The notes: generated by a model from the sequence alone, not told the origin. Shown: positions 50,829-61,692, counted from the first letter of the stretch. The stretch: 64,000 bases of DNA from JBCBCP01 sp038530575 (GCA_038530575.1 JBCBCP010000001.1:62001-126000), one strand, 5' to 3'. Made by a program: numbers and translations.

Positions 50829-53114
50829 ATGAACAAGGCCATCACCGACGGCGTCCAGCTTAACCCGCCGCCATTCGCAGACGGGCTGAACGTCTGGTCC
50901 AGCGGCGACGGCACGCCGGGCAGCGACACCTACCAGAACGCGTCAAATGCGGCCTTCGTGCCCGCGGATCAGGATTTCGGCGGCTGCCTTGAGATCCAGA
51001 AAAACGCGGGCACGACGCGTGTGCGCTACATGGGCCAGACACCGATGATCCCGGGCTGTTATCTGCGCGTGACGGTGCGGATCAAAGCCATCAGCGGCAA
51101 CCTGCCCAATGTGCGTATCGCAGGCTTTGCCGCTCGGTCCAGTGGCGCGGCAGACCCCAACGCCGACACCGAGGCGGACGGCGTTTCGCTGACGAGTTAC
51201 GGCGAAGTCGTCGAGGTCAGCGCGATCGTGGGCGCAGGCAACCGCAGCGGCGTTGACATGGTTTGGGGACAGCGCCCGGCCTACGGTCACTTCGGCCTTG
51301 ACCTGACAGGCCCGAACGGCGGCGTCGTCCGTATTGACGATATCGAGATCGAAGACATCTCTGGCGCGTTCCTGAGCGATCTGGTGTCGGTTGTGGACGT
51401 GCGCGATTACGGCGCCATCGGCGACGGCACGGCAGACGACACGGAAGCGTTTGAAGCGGCCAACACGGCTTCGGGCGGCCGCACCATTCTGGTGCCGGAG
51501 GGTACGTTCCGCCTAACCGACACGGTCACCTTTGATCACCCGGTGAAATTTGTCGGTAAAGTCACGATGCCAATGGACAAGATGTTGTTGCTGCGCCGGA
51601 ACTTCGACCTGCCGAATTACATGGAAGCCTTTGAGAATGAAGAACTGGCGTTCAAGAAAGCGTTTCAGGCGCTTCTGAACAACGTTGACCACGAAAGCCT
51701 CGATATGGGCGGGCGCAGCGTGGCGGTCAGTGCGCCAATTGATATGCAGGCGATTTCCAATCGGACAAGTTTTGCAACACGCCGGGTCATCCGCAATGGT
51801 CAGCTGACCACGAGCGGCACATCTGCCTGGCAAACCGACGTGGTGACCAGCCAAGCAACGTACAGCCCGTCGAATGATACGCGGCGTCTGACCAATGTGA
51901 CCAACGTTGCCAATATCCAGGTTGGCAGCCTGGTGACCGGCAACGGCGTAGGCCGCGAGGTTTATGTGCGGTCCGTAAATGTCGGCCAACAGATCGTAGA
52001 GCTGTCAGCACCGCTCTACGACGCGGCCGGAACGCAGAACTTCACCTTCCGCCGATTCAAGTACATCCTTGATTTTTCGGGTTTCACGACGCTCAAGGGC
52101 TTTGCGCTGAACAACATCGAATTGCAGGCCAACAATATTGCCTCCTGCATTCTCCTCGCGCAGCAGGGCGTGTCGTTCCAAATCAAGGATTGCTATCTCA
52201 GCCGAATGAAGGACCGCGGCATTTCGAGCTTCGGCGGCGGGTGTCAGGGCATGATCATCGACCGCTGCCAGTTCCTGAGCTCCGAAGACGCCGTGAACGT
52301 CCCTCAGCGTGTTTCGATCGGATTCAACGTCAACTCGAACGATGCCAAGGTGCGCAACAACCGGGCCACGCGGCTGCGCCATTTCGGCCTTCTTGCGGGC
52401 AGTAACAATTTGATCATCGGCAACCACTTTTTTCAGGGAGACGCGGTGGCTGACGGCGTGCGGTCCGCAGGCCTTGTCATTCTGAAGCCTCACACGTCTT
52501 CGGTGATCTCCGGCAACTACATCGATAATTGCTTTATCGAGTGGACCAACGAGCAAGACGCGAGCCCGGCCTTTACGGGTGGGTTTTCGTTCAGCGCACT
52601 GTCGATCACGGACAATGTGTTCCTGTCGGGCGATGTCGCGCCGTGGTTCAGCTACATCGTGGTCAAGCCACATGGAGCAGGGCATTTCGTCAACGGGATT
52701 TCAGTTGCGGGCAACAAGTTCCGTTCGATCCTCGGCAACATCGACCGGGTGGAGCGCGTCGACACCAGCTTTGCCGATCTCGATTACTCGCGGATGAAGG
52801 ATATCGAGTTCAAAGGCAACTCTTTCCACTCGATCACAACGCAGGTCAGCAACCCGTTGCATGTCGCCCACGCTCAGAACAGTCCGGCGAGCACGTGGGT
52901 GGTCGATACAAGCGGAAAACTCCCCTTCGAAGCGCGCGCGCGCCTTGTTCAAAGCGTTGTGCCCTACGACCGCATCCGCAACAGCAGCAATGCGACCCGG
53001 TCGTACCTGCCTTATGCAGAAGGTCAAAAGGGCGCCAATCAGGATCAGGTGCACTTGATCTGGCAGGAGGCTGTCCGCGGCGCAGTGAACCTGTTGGTCC
53101 GCATGGACAACTGA
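50829..53114 (+). CDS. Right-handed parallel beta-helix protein (pectate-lyase-3 like)
   Basis: A 761-residue protein. Residues about 1-195 form a beta-rich, carbohydrate-binding-like N-terminal region. Then VVDVRDYGAIGDGTADDTEAF (quoted in part), the classic start of Pectate_lyase_3 and tail-spike beta helices, comes near residue 190. A long beta-helix follows with Asn/Gly-rich turns (NNIELQANNIASC, NNRATRLR, GNHFFQGD). No signal peptide is present, so export by another route or intracellular use is open. No phage or polysaccharide genes are adjacent. A terminator lies at 53137. Confidence 0.8.
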   Translation: MNKAITDGVQLNPPPFADGLNVWSSGDGTPGSDTYQNASNAAFVPADQDFGGCLEIQKNAGTTRVRYMGQTPMIPGCYLRVTVRIKAISGNLPNVRIAGFAARSSGAADPNADTEADGVSLTSYGEVVEVSAIVGAGNRSGVDMVWGQRPAYGHFGLDLTGPNGGVVRIDDIEIEDISGAFLSDLVSVVDVRDYGAIGDGTADDTEAFEAANTASGGRTILVPEGTFRLTDTVTFDHPVKFVGKVTMPMDKMLLLRRNFDLPNYMEAFENEELAFKKAFQALLNNVDHESLDMGGRSVAVSAPIDMQAISNRTSFATRRVIRNGQLTTSGTSAWQTDVVTSQATYSPSNDTRRLTNVTNVANIQVGSLVTGNGVGREVYVRSVNVGQQIVELSAPLYDAAGTQNFTFRRFKYILDFSGFTTLKGFALNNIELQANNIASCILLAQQGVSFQIKDCYLSRMKDRGISSFGGGCQGMIIDRCQFLSSEDAVNVPQRVSIGFNVNSNDAKVRNNRATRLRHFGLLAGSNNLIIGNHFFQGDAVADGVRSAGLVILKPHTSSVISGNYIDNCFIEWTNEQDASPAFTGGFSFSALSITDNVFLSGDVAPWFSYIVVKPHGAGHFVNGISVAGNKFRSILGNIDRVERVDTSFADLDYSRMKDIEFKGNSFHSITTQVSNPLHVAHAQNSPASTWVVDTSGKLPFEARARLVQSVVPYDRIRNSSNATRSYLPYAEGQKGANQDQVHLIWQEAVRGAVNLLVRMDN

Positions 53115-53120
53115 CAGCGC

Positions 53121-53777
53121 TCAGAATTTGCGCCACAGACCGAGCTTGAGTCCAAGCTCGGTCTTTTTGCTTCTTTTTGCTTCAAGTCCCAGTTGATACG
53201 ACGGTCCGCCCTGTTTGGGCGTAAAGACGTAGGACGGCGCCAATGTGGTGTGTAAATCCCCCGCGTTGTCAGCCGTCACGAACAGCTGCAGCATCCCCTT
53301 GCCGCGTTGACCGATCTGCATCCCAAAGGTCGTGTCCAGCTTGAATTGACGAACCGCGCTGGTTCCCAGATCGACGCGCGTGTCGAAGGCCAGCCAACCC
53401 ATGCGGCCTTTCCAATTCAGTCCGCGCCCAATGCTAACACCGCCGCTTGCGAAAGGCTCAAGACGGCCTTGCAAGTCGCGTCCCCCCAGACCCACATGCC
53501 AACTTGCGATCCATGTGCCATCGGCCAGAGGCATGCGGGCAAAGACCCGGCCCGAGCCCGACAGGGGCGCCGCACCCGGCATGGTCAGGTCAAGCTCCGC
53601 CCCGATCGTCAGCCGCGCGCGCAGCCCGTAATCCACATAAAGCGATGTGCCCTGCTCGTAGCGTTCGTTCACCGTGCCACTGAGCGCAAAAAAACCGGTG
53701 CCAGCCTCGCGAAGCCAAGGCCCGGCGTTTGCCGGTCCCGCCCAGAGCAGCAGCAGTATCGCCAGCACGCGCATCAT
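53121..53777 (-). CDS. Exported beta-barrel-like outer-membrane protein
   Basis: A 218-residue protein with a signal peptide (MMRVLAILLLLWAGPANA). The mature part is made of short amphipathic beta strands with Gly and aromatic residues and ends in LGLKLGLWRKF, an outer-membrane-barrel type C-terminal Phe. Function unknown. It is convergent with the beta-helix gene, six bases away. The terminator of that gene lies inside its last codons. Confidence 0.72.
   Translation of the reverse strand: MMRVLAILLLLWAGPANAGPWLREAGTGFFALSGTVNERYEQGTSLYVDYGLRARLTIGAELDLTMPGAAPLSGSGRVFARMPLADGTWIASWHVGLGGRDLQGRLEPFASGGVSIGRGLNWKGRMGWLAFDTRVDLGTSAVRQFKLDTTFGMQIGQRGKGMLQLFVTADNAGDLHTTLAPSYVFTPKQGGPSYQLGLEAKRSKKTELGLKLGLWRKF
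53137..53168 (+). terminator. Terminator of the beta-helix gene, embedded in convergent coding DNA
   Basis: AGACCGAGCTTG (53137-53148) pairs with CAAGCTCGGTCT (53153-53164) around a 4-nt loop, followed by T to 53168. It is 23 bp after the plus-strand stop and lies in the 3' coding part (about codons 204-213) of the minus-strand gene. Confidence 0.85.
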
Positions 53778-53863
53778 CGCCCCCTTTCGCGTCCATCCTT
53801 TGGTAACTTTGGTTAACAAAGCGTTAGGCTGGACCGCCGGGGCGGACGGATTACCTGCCATTC

Positions 53864-54334
53864 ATGGAACTGCGACCAGAAAACGTACAGAGCTACCCAC
53901 GCCCTCCAGCGCTTGAGCCGGTCCCTCAGACCGTTCGTATTCTTCTGAGGGGCGCCGTAGTGGCAGAGACCCAGCTGGCCCTGCGTGTGCTGGAGACGCA
54001 TCACGCGCCAACCTATTACATCCCGCCCAGCGATGTGCAGGCAGAGCTACGGCCAGCGCCGGGCCGGTCGCTTTGCGAATGGAAAGGGCAGGCGCGCTAT
54101 TGGGATGTGATCGCAGGTGGCCAGACGGCCCGGCGCGCGGCGTGGAGCTACACAAACCCGTCGCGGCGCTTTGCGGATCTTGATGGCTTCCTCGCGTTTT
54201 ACTGCAGCCTGATGGATGAATGCACCGTGGGCGGGGTGGTCGCGACACCCCAGCCAGGGGATTTCTACGGCGGGTGGGTAACGCCGAACCTGACCGGCAT
54301 AGTCAAGGGCGACGCGGCCACGCGGCACTGGTAA
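53864..54334 (+). CDS. DUF427-domain protein
   Basis: A 156-residue soluble protein of the DUF427 family: VRILLRGAVVAETQLALRVLETH, APTYYIPPSDV, and CEWKGQARYWDV are typical. The domain folds as a beta-tent; function unknown. It lies between the outer-membrane protein gene (divergent) and the flavin/PNPOx-like gene (convergent, 6-bp gap). Confidence 0.87.
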   Translation: MELRPENVQSYPRPPALEPVPQTVRILLRGAVVAETQLALRVLETHHAPTYYIPPSDVQAELRPAPGRSLCEWKGQARYWDVIAGGQTARRAAWSYTNPSRRFADLDGFLAFYCSLMDECTVGGVVATPQPGDFYGGWVTPNLTGIVKGDAATRHW

Positions 54335-54340
54335 ATCGGC

Positions 54341-54811
54341 CTACGGAGCGGCGTCGAACCGATATGCCTTGCCGAAGCCCCCGTTCAGCAGGGCGTCCTG
54401 CACATCGAACACCACGAAGCGAAAATCACCAAAATCGGCGTAAAGCCCCGCCTTCGGGCGCTGGCTCAGGAAGCGTGCGCGCAGGGGGGTGTGTTCGGGC
54501 GCGTCTCGTGCAATCAGACGTGCGGTGCAGTGCAGGGTCAGGCGTGGATGGATTAACGGGTCGCCTTTAGGGCCAGGCTCGCCTACCAGAAGCGCGCAGG
54601 CCGGGTCTGAATCCAGCGCGGCGGTGTGCGGCGAGAGGGACGAAACAAGCGACAGCGGCGCCCCGTCTTCTGTGATGGCCAGGCCAATGCGCGTGACGCT
54701 GGGCGTGCCGTTTTGCGTGACGGCCAGGGCGGCGAAGGTCGCCGCGTCCAGCAGGGCGCGGGCCTGTGCGCGGGCCTCTGGTGTGACGGCTTGAAACGGG
54801 TCTTTTGTCAT
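54341..54811 (-). CDS. Pyridoxamine 5'-phosphate oxidase-family (HugZ-like) protein
   Basis: A 156-residue split-barrel protein of the PNPOx-like fold. The family pattern includes FAALAVTQNGTPSVTRIGL, PLSLVSSLSPHTAALDSDP and RLTLHCTARLI. Such proteins bind FMN, F420 or haem. It lacks the C-terminal DUF2470 part of full HugZ. Its start overlaps the stop of the next upstream gene by 4 nt. Confidence 0.85.
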   Translation of the reverse strand: MTKDPFQAVTPEARAQARALLDAATFAALAVTQNGTPSVTRIGLAITEDGAPLSLVSSLSPHTAALDSDPACALLVGEPGPKGDPLIHPRLTLHCTARLIARDAPEHTPLRARFLSQRPKAGLYADFGDFRFVVFDVQDALLNGGFGKAYRFDAAP

Positions 54812-55227
54812 GCCAACGGCGTTTTGGTGCAGTCCCGAAACCTCTGCACCGGCTCTGCCGCGCCATCAAGGCTGAAGGTCACAGCGGCGGTCTGTGTGAA
54901 GGCAGTAGCGGAGCGGTTGAACTCCAAGCCGTCCAGCACGTTGCCAAATCCGGTGTCGGTGACGGTTAGCGTGTTGCCTTGGGTCTGGTGCCGCGCGGTG
55001 GAGATGGTGTTGGGCCTTGGCCCGTCAAACCGCATGGAGAAGGCAGGCGCGTCGGGCCAGCCGTAGGGGGCGGTGACGTCCACGGCGTAAAGCTGGCTGC
55101 CATGGTCGTAGGTCACGGTGATCTCTGCCCCATCCTCTGCATGGGTGAGCGTGCAGATCGGGCTGGGGGAAAACTCCCAAGCGTGGGCGGCGGGAGCGGC
55201 GAGGATAAGGAGGGCTAGGAGGCGCAT
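54808..55227 (-). CDS. Hypothetical exported protein
   Basis: A 139-residue protein with a signal peptide (MRLLALLILAAPAAHA). The mature part is beta-rich with two Cys (near residues 24 and 133) that could form a disulfide. No family recognised. Its stop overlaps the PNPOx-like gene by 4 nt, so the two are likely one operon. Confidence 0.72.
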   Translation of the reverse strand: MRLLALLILAAPAAHAWEFSPSPICTLTHAEDGAEITVTYDHGSQLYAVDVTAPYGWPDAPAFSMRFDGPRPNTISTARHQTQGNTLTVTDTGFGNVLDGLEFNRSATAFTQTAAVTFSLDGAAEPVQRFRDCTKTPLA

Positions 55228-55357
55228 GGGTCAGAGGTAGAGCAGCCAGGCATCTGATCAAAGCGCAAAGGGCCGCGCCCGACCTGGAGGGCGTTCGCCG
55301 CATGTGTTCAGTGGGGTTGTCTCAAAGCACGCATGTCGACCGAGTTATGCAAGACTT

Positions 55358-55393
55358 CGCCAACGGGCCCTCCTGGGGGAGGTCGGGCGCGGC
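55358..55393. repeat. Dispersed intergenic repeat, copy 1
   Basis: CGCCAA, four bases, CCCTCC, then GGGAGGTCGGGC and GGC. The same order and wording occur at 62967-63004. CCTCC/GGAGG can pair. It lies in a 233-bp gap (55228-55460) between a minus-strand start and a minus-strand stop. Nothing else is seen in that gap. Confidence 0.6.
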
Positions 55394-55460
55394 CCGGCCG
55401 GGTGCCGGGCGGCAAGTCTTCCACCGCTCTCACCTAATGAGCCACCGCTAGGTGCAGAAG

Positions 55461-55708
55461 TCAGCTACCGTAAATCGTTACCAAGAAAACGCCGAGGTTA
55501 GTAAGAGTGGCGAACGTCACGATCAAAGTCATCCAGAAAATACCGAGCGTGAACCGGTCCATTCTGCGAGAAAATCTCTCCATCTCGCGGGATCGTATTT
55601 CGTCTTTCACGTAGTTAAGGCCGACTTGTGTATGCTCAGCCATCTTATCGTGCATGCGAACTAAATCCTCATGGGACATAGATCGAAGTTCAGAAAACGT
55701 TTTTGCAA

Positions 55709-55712
<4 letters not shown>
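55461..55712 (-). CDS. Small single-pass membrane protein downstream of uvrB
   Basis: An 83-residue protein: charged helical N-terminal part (residues 1-55, with HDKMAEHTQVGLNYVKDEI) and one C-terminal membrane helix (LGIFWMTLIVTFATLTNLGVF, quoted in part). It overlaps the uvrB stop by 4 nt (ATGA), which supports that it is a real, coupled gene. Its base composition is lower in G+C than uvrB. Function unknown; a DNA-repair role is not implied by sequence. Confidence 0.6.
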
Positions 55713-57907
<2,195 letters not shown>

Positions 57908-58016
57908 GCCCGATATGTGGCCTGAATGCCGCAGGATGCAAGATACCATGCTGTCATGCTTTGGCAGTATTGGGTGATAGCGGGGCGACCGCGCAGGCGC
58001 CGCCCCGCACCGTGGC

Positions 58017-58490
58017 CTACTGAGCCGTCAGTTGCGCGACGGCGCCGGTCCAGTCCTCAAGGTGGTAGATGTGGCTAATCAGGCCATCCGTGACGGTGAC
58101 GATGTCGATCGACATGATTTCGAACGACTTGCCGGTGGCCGGATCGACGCCAAAGAATGGACCAACCGGCGTGCCGGACGCTGTGCCGCGCACAACGAAG
58201 CGGCCATCTCCCGTGGGAATCACCTCTTCAGGAGTCCAGGTCAGGTCGGGAACGACCTGGCCGAGGAAAGCCACCGTGTTCAACATGCCGCGCGCGCCCG
58301 GACCACCGGGCGGGGTCGGGATCGACACGATGTCGGGCGAGAAGAGCTCGAAATACCGCGCCTCGGTCGTCTCGGCCGGGGTGGTCAGGATGTCCGAATA
58401 GAACGCGCGCACGGTATCAATGTCATCTGCCTGTGCCGTCCCGGCGATCAGGCTGACCGCAACGGCGGCGGATGTCAGGGTTCGTTTCAT
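58017..58490 (-). CDS. Exported SnoaL/ester-cyclase-like protein
   Basis: A 157-residue protein with a signal peptide (about residues 1-21, GTAQA). The mature domain has the NTF2/SnoaL-like ester-cyclase fold: YFELFSPDIV, GMLNTVAFLGQVVPDL, RFVVRGTASGTPVG and ISHIYHLEDW. The ligand is unknown. It diverges from the TetR gene, which likely controls it. Confidence 0.83.
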   Translation of the reverse strand: MKRTLTSAAVAVSLIAGTAQADDIDTVRAFYSDILTTPAETTEARYFELFSPDIVSIPTPPGGPGARGMLNTVAFLGQVVPDLTWTPEEVIPTGDGRFVVRGTASGTPVGPFFGVDPATGKSFEIMSIDIVTVTDGLISHIYHLEDWTGAVAQLTAQ

Positions 58491-58540
58491 GTTTTCACTC
58501 CTTGTCGCGGGGTGCGACGTCTATGGTTGAAATTTAACGA

Positions 58541-58599
58541 ACCAACCGGTACGAAAACAATACGCGGACGTCAATAATAAAATACCAGTCGGTACGAAA
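58541..58599. promoter_or_regulatory. Duplicated operator-like sequence between SnoaL-like and TetR genes
   Basis: Two copies of ACC-N4-GGTACGAAA occur at 58541-58556 and 58584-58599, spaced 43 bp (about four helical turns). Each half is an imperfect palindrome (ACC/GGT). The second copy ends 2 bp before the TetR start; the first lies 51 bp from the SnoaL-like start. This is a good candidate for the TetR binding site and autoregulation. Confidence 0.65.
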
Positions 58600-58600
58600 T

Positions 58601-59194
58601 ATGAATGATACACCAAAACCCAAACGTGGCCGACCACCGACCCTGGACGCGGAAAAGACGCTTGATGTGGCGATGCGCGCGTATTGGGCGTCCGACCCTG
58701 CTGATGTGTCGATCAATTCCATCTGCACGCTTGCGGGGGTCTCCAAGCCAGCGCTTTACCGGGTCTTTGGCAACGAGGATGGGCTGATGCGCGCGGTCCT
58801 CGACCGCTACGCCGAAACGGTGCTGTCCGACATCTTCGACATTCTGTCGCGCGGCGGGCCGTTCGCGGACACGCTCGCGGCGCTGGTCACCTTTGGCGCC
58901 GTGGATGCAAAGATGGAAACCGGGTGTGTCTTTTTCAAAATGCGGGCGGGCAAGCACCGGCTGGGACCGGAAACGCGCGCCCGCGTTGGGGAGGTCGACA
59001 AGGCAGCGGTGGCGGCCTTTGCAGGCTATCTCGCGGCATGCCGCGCGGCGGGCACGTGGACCGGCGCAATGCCTGACGCGGTCGCGGCGCGTTACCTCGT
59101 GGAACAGATCGGGCTGGCCCTGTCGCAGCGGGCGGCCGGTGAGGATGCCGAAGAAGTCAAGGCAACGATGGAATTGGCGCTGTCGGCGCTGTGA
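58601..59194 (+). CDS. TetR/AcrR-family transcriptional regulator
   Basis: A 197-residue repressor. The helix-turn-helix reads INSICTLAGVSKPALYRVF (about residues 39-57), preceded by the RGRPPT basic arm. The C-terminal ligand-binding domain (TetR_C type) is of unknown specificity. ATG is directly preceded by the operator-like repeat, which implies autoregulation. Target likely the divergent SnoaL-like gene. Confidence 0.9.
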   Translation: MNDTPKPKRGRPPTLDAEKTLDVAMRAYWASDPADVSINSICTLAGVSKPALYRVFGNEDGLMRAVLDRYAETVLSDIFDILSRGGPFADTLAALVTFGAVDAKMETGCVFFKMRAGKHRLGPETRARVGEVDKAAVAAFAGYLAACRAAGTWTGAMPDAVAARYLVEQIGLALSQRAAGEDAEEVKATMELALSAL

Positions 59195-59269
59195 CCTGCG
59201 CGCTCCCGTCATCTTGGCAAGCCGCGCGTGACTGCGTATCACCCAGCATAAAATGACAAGGAACCGAAT

Positions 59270-59581
59270 ATGCGCGCACGCATCTTTCAACCCGCCCGAA
59301 CCGCAATGTCGTCAGGCACGGCCAAGACCAAGCACTGGGTTCTGGAATTCGCCCCTGCCGAGGCGCGCAAGGTCGACCCACTGATGGGCTGGACGTCGTC
59401 CTCGGACACGCAGGCGCAGGTGCGCCTGACCTTCGACACCAAGGAAGCCGCGATTGACTACGCGTCGGAGCATGGGATTGACCACACTGTTCAGGAGCCG
59501 ACCAAGCGCAAGCACAACATCCGACCCGGCGGCTACGGCGACAACTTTGCGACAAACCGGCGGGGCGCGTGGACGCACTGA
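59270..59581 (+). CDS. Complex I accessory subunit (NDUFS4-like, ETC_C1)
   Basis: A 103-residue protein matching the alphaproteobacterial and mitochondrial 18-kDa complex I subunit: RIFQPARTAMSSGTAKTKHW (quoted in part), WTSSSDTQAQVRLTFDTKEAAIDYA and PTKRKHNIRPGGYGDNF. It stabilises the NADH-dehydrogenase module. It is unlinked to nuo genes here. Its end overlaps the GNAT gene by 13 bp. Confidence 0.93.
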   Translation: MRARIFQPARTAMSSGTAKTKHWVLEFAPAEARKVDPLMGWTSSSDTQAQVRLTFDTKEAAIDYASEHGIDHTVQEPTKRKHNIRPGGYGDNFATNRRGAWTH

Positions 59582-60033
59582 ATATTTCGCGCGCCGCACC
59601 AACGGACGCGGGCGTGCAAGACGTGCTGGAGGCGCATCACGCGCTGATGCGCAGCCAGAGCCCGGCCGAAAGCTGCCACGTTCTTGATCCAACAGAGCTG
59701 ACCGCAGCCGGTGCGGTCCTGTTCGCCGCGCGGAGCGGCAGCACCGTCCTGGGCGTTGGTGCCATAGCGCCCATCGGCCCCGGCCGCGCCGAGCTGAAAT
59801 CGATGCACACCACCGCTGCCGCGCGCGGGCGCGGAGTGGGCCGCGCCATCCTGTCACGGCTGATGGAAGAGGCCCGCGTGCAGGGGGTCACAACAATCTG
59901 GCTTGAAACCGGCAGTGCCCCGGAATTCGCGGCTGCAAGGCGACTTTACATGGCAGAGGGGTTTACGGAATGCCCCCCGTTTGGATCCTATGTGTCCGAC
60001 CCGCTCAGCGTTTTCATGACCCGGTCTTTGTAA
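59569..60033 (+). CDS. GNAT-family N-acetyltransferase
   Basis: A 154-residue acetyltransferase. The acetyl-CoA loop is RGRGVGRAIL, followed by VQGVTTIWLETG and FAAARRLYMAEGF. GTG 59569 overlaps the complex I subunit gene by 13 bp. Substrate unknown. It is followed by the tRNA-Arg gene after 46 bp. Confidence 0.88.
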   Translation: MDALNISRAAPTDAGVQDVLEAHHALMRSQSPAESCHVLDPTELTAAGAVLFAARSGSTVLGVGAIAPIGPGRAELKSMHTTAAARGRGVGRAILSRLMEEARVQGVTTIWLETGSAPEFAAARRLYMAEGFTECPPFGSYVSDPLSVFMTRSL

Positions 60034-60079
60034 AGCGGCGCTTGTCACGCCCCGCTGCGCCGGGCTATCTGGCCCCAGC

Positions 60080-60156
60080 GGTCCCTTAGCTCAACTGGAT
60101 AGAGCAGCTGACTTCTAATCAGCAGGTTGAGGGTTCGAGTCCTTCAGGGATCGCCA
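60080..60156 (+). tRNA. tRNA-Arg (anticodon UCU)
   Basis: A full cloverleaf of 77 nt: acceptor GGTCCCT/AGGGATC with one G-U pair, D arm GCTC...GAGC, anticodon arm GCTGA/TCAGC with loop CTTCTAA (anticodon TCT, 60114-60116), T arm GAGGG-TTCGAGT-CCTTC, discriminator G and an encoded CCA. It reads AGA codons, which are rare in this G+C-rich DNA. Confidence 0.96.
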
Positions 60157-60252
60157 GTTTTCGACAGCGGCGCTGAGATTGGGTTTTGAATGCCCGCCGT
60201 TCGGCGCTCCGCCTCACATCCGGGATACAGACGCGGTGCGCGTTGCAGCTAT

Positions 60253-60948
60253 CTAGAACGACACGGCCTGAAGGAGCTGTTCGCGCTGGGTTTCGGCCTT
60301 GGTCCCTTCATAAATCACGGCACCACGGGACATCACGGTAAAGTGGTCGGCAATGCCGTAAGCAAAGTCAAAGAACTGCTCGACCAGAACGATGGCAATC
60401 TCGCCCTCGTCGCGCAACGCCTCGATCACCTTACCAATCTGTTTGATGATATTGGGTTGGATGCCTTCGGTCGGCTCGTCCAGCAAAAGAACGCGGGGCC
60501 GGGTTATCAGCGCGCGTGCGATGGCCAACTGTTGCTGTTGCCCCCCCGACAGGTCTCCACCGCGCCGCGCCCGCATGTCCTTGAGCACCGGAAAAAGGTC
60601 ATAGATGCGATCCGGAATCCGGTGGTCGGCGCTATCAAGGCACGCGAACCCCGTCGTCAGGTTTTCCTCCACCGTCATCAGCGGGAACACCTCGCGGCCC
60701 TGAGGGACATAGGCAATGCCCGCACGCGCCGCCTGAAAGGCGGTCGGTTTGGCAAGATCGCGGCCATCAACCGCGACGGTGCCGCCAGAGTAGGGGTGGC
60801 GCCCCGCGATGGCCTTCAAAAGGGAGGTCTTGCCGACGCCATTGGTGCCCATCACGGCGGTGATCTGGCCCGGCTCGGCGGCCAGCCCGATGCCGTGTAG
60901 GATCTGGCTCTGGCCATAGTGCAGGGTCAGGTTTTCAACGCTCAACAT
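60253..60948 (-). CDS. urtE: Urea ABC transporter ATPase UrtE
   Basis: A 231-residue LivF-type ATPase. Motifs: Walker A GTNGVGKTS, signature LSGGQQQQ, Walker B VLLLDEPTEGIQPNI. The last motif with NIIKQIGKVIEAL is characteristic of UrtE. It is the last gene of urtBCDE, three bases after urtD. Confidence 0.93.
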   Translation of the reverse strand: MLSVENLTLHYGQSQILHGIGLAAEPGQITAVMGTNGVGKTSLLKAIAGRHPYSGGTVAVDGRDLAKPTAFQAARAGIAYVPQGREVFPLMTVEENLTTGFACLDSADHRIPDRIYDLFPVLKDMRARRGGDLSGGQQQQLAIARALITRPRVLLLDEPTEGIQPNIIKQIGKVIEALRDEGEIAIVLVEQFFDFAYGIADHFTVMSRGAVIYEGTKAETQREQLLQAVSF

Positions 60949-60951
60949 GGC

Positions 60952-61692
60952 TTAGCGCCCCAGATAGACGTCGATGACGTCCTGATTTTTGGTGACATGA
61001 TCGAGCGAGCCTTCGGCCAGCACTGATCCCTCGTGCAGCACGGTGACCTTGCAGTTCAGGCGGCGCACGAAGTCCATGTCATGTTCAACAACCACAACCG
61101 CCCGGGTTTGCGCGGCGCGTTTGAGAAGGTCGGTGGTATGCTCGCGTTCGGAGGGCGTCATGCCCGCCGCAGGTTCGTCCACCAACAAAAGGCGGGGATC
61201 CTGCGCCAGAAGCATCCCGATTTCCAGCCATTGCTTTTGTCCGTGCGACAACTCTCCGGCGCGACGGGGCAATGCGTCCGAGAGGCCGATCTCCTCCGCG
61301 ATTTCCTCGATCCGGGCGGCGCCCTTGGCGTTCTTGCGGTAGAGGAGCACGTCGAAGGGTCCACGCTTGTTGGACAAGGCCATCGCGAGGTTTTCGCGCA
61401 CAGTCTGATCTTCGAACACGGTTGGCTTCTGGAATTTGCGGCCGATGCCCGCCCGGGCGATCTGGCTTTCGGACATGGCCAGCAGCGACACCGATTTCTC
61501 GCCCCAGATGACCCGGCCCTCGTCCGGGCGGGTTTTGCCGGTCACGATGTCCATGAAGGTTGTCTTTCCCGCGCCATTGGGGCCGATCACGGCGCGCAAT
61601 TCAGGCTCGGCGATCTGGATCGACAGATTGTTGATCGCCCGGAAGCCGTCGAAGGTGACGGAGACGCCCGAGACTTCGAGGAGGGTGTTCAT
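60952..61692 (-). CDS. urtD: Urea ABC transporter ATPase UrtD
   Basis: A 246-residue LivG-type ATPase. Motifs: Walker A GPNGAGKTT, signature LSHGQKQW (a known LSHGQ variant in UrtD), Walker B LLLVDEPAAGMT, and VEHDMDFV. ATG 61692 shares one base with the urtC stop. The longer reading lies within urtC. Confidence 0.93.
   Translation of the reverse strand: MNTLLEVSGVSVTFDGFRAINNLSIQIAEPELRAVIGPNGAGKTTFMDIVTGKTRPDEGRVIWGEKSVSLLAMSESQIARAGIGRKFQKPTVFEDQTVRENLAMALSNKRGPFDVLLYRKNAKGAARIEEIAEEIGLSDALPRRAGELSHGQKQWLEIGMLLAQDPRLLLVDEPAAGMTPSEREHTTDLLKRAAQTRAVVVVEHDMDFVRRLNCKVTVLHEGSVLAEGSLDHVTKNQDVIDVYLGR

Noticed and set aside
50829..53777. Prophage remnant around the beta-helix protein.
   Set aside because: Neighbours are lysS, a DUF4864 protein and a barrel protein; no capsid, tail, terminase or lysis gene is present.
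60080..60156. tRNA-Arg gene as an integration site of a genomic island.
   Set aside because: No integrase, no repeat of the tRNA 3' end was found within the window, and the downstream genes are the ordinary urt operon.
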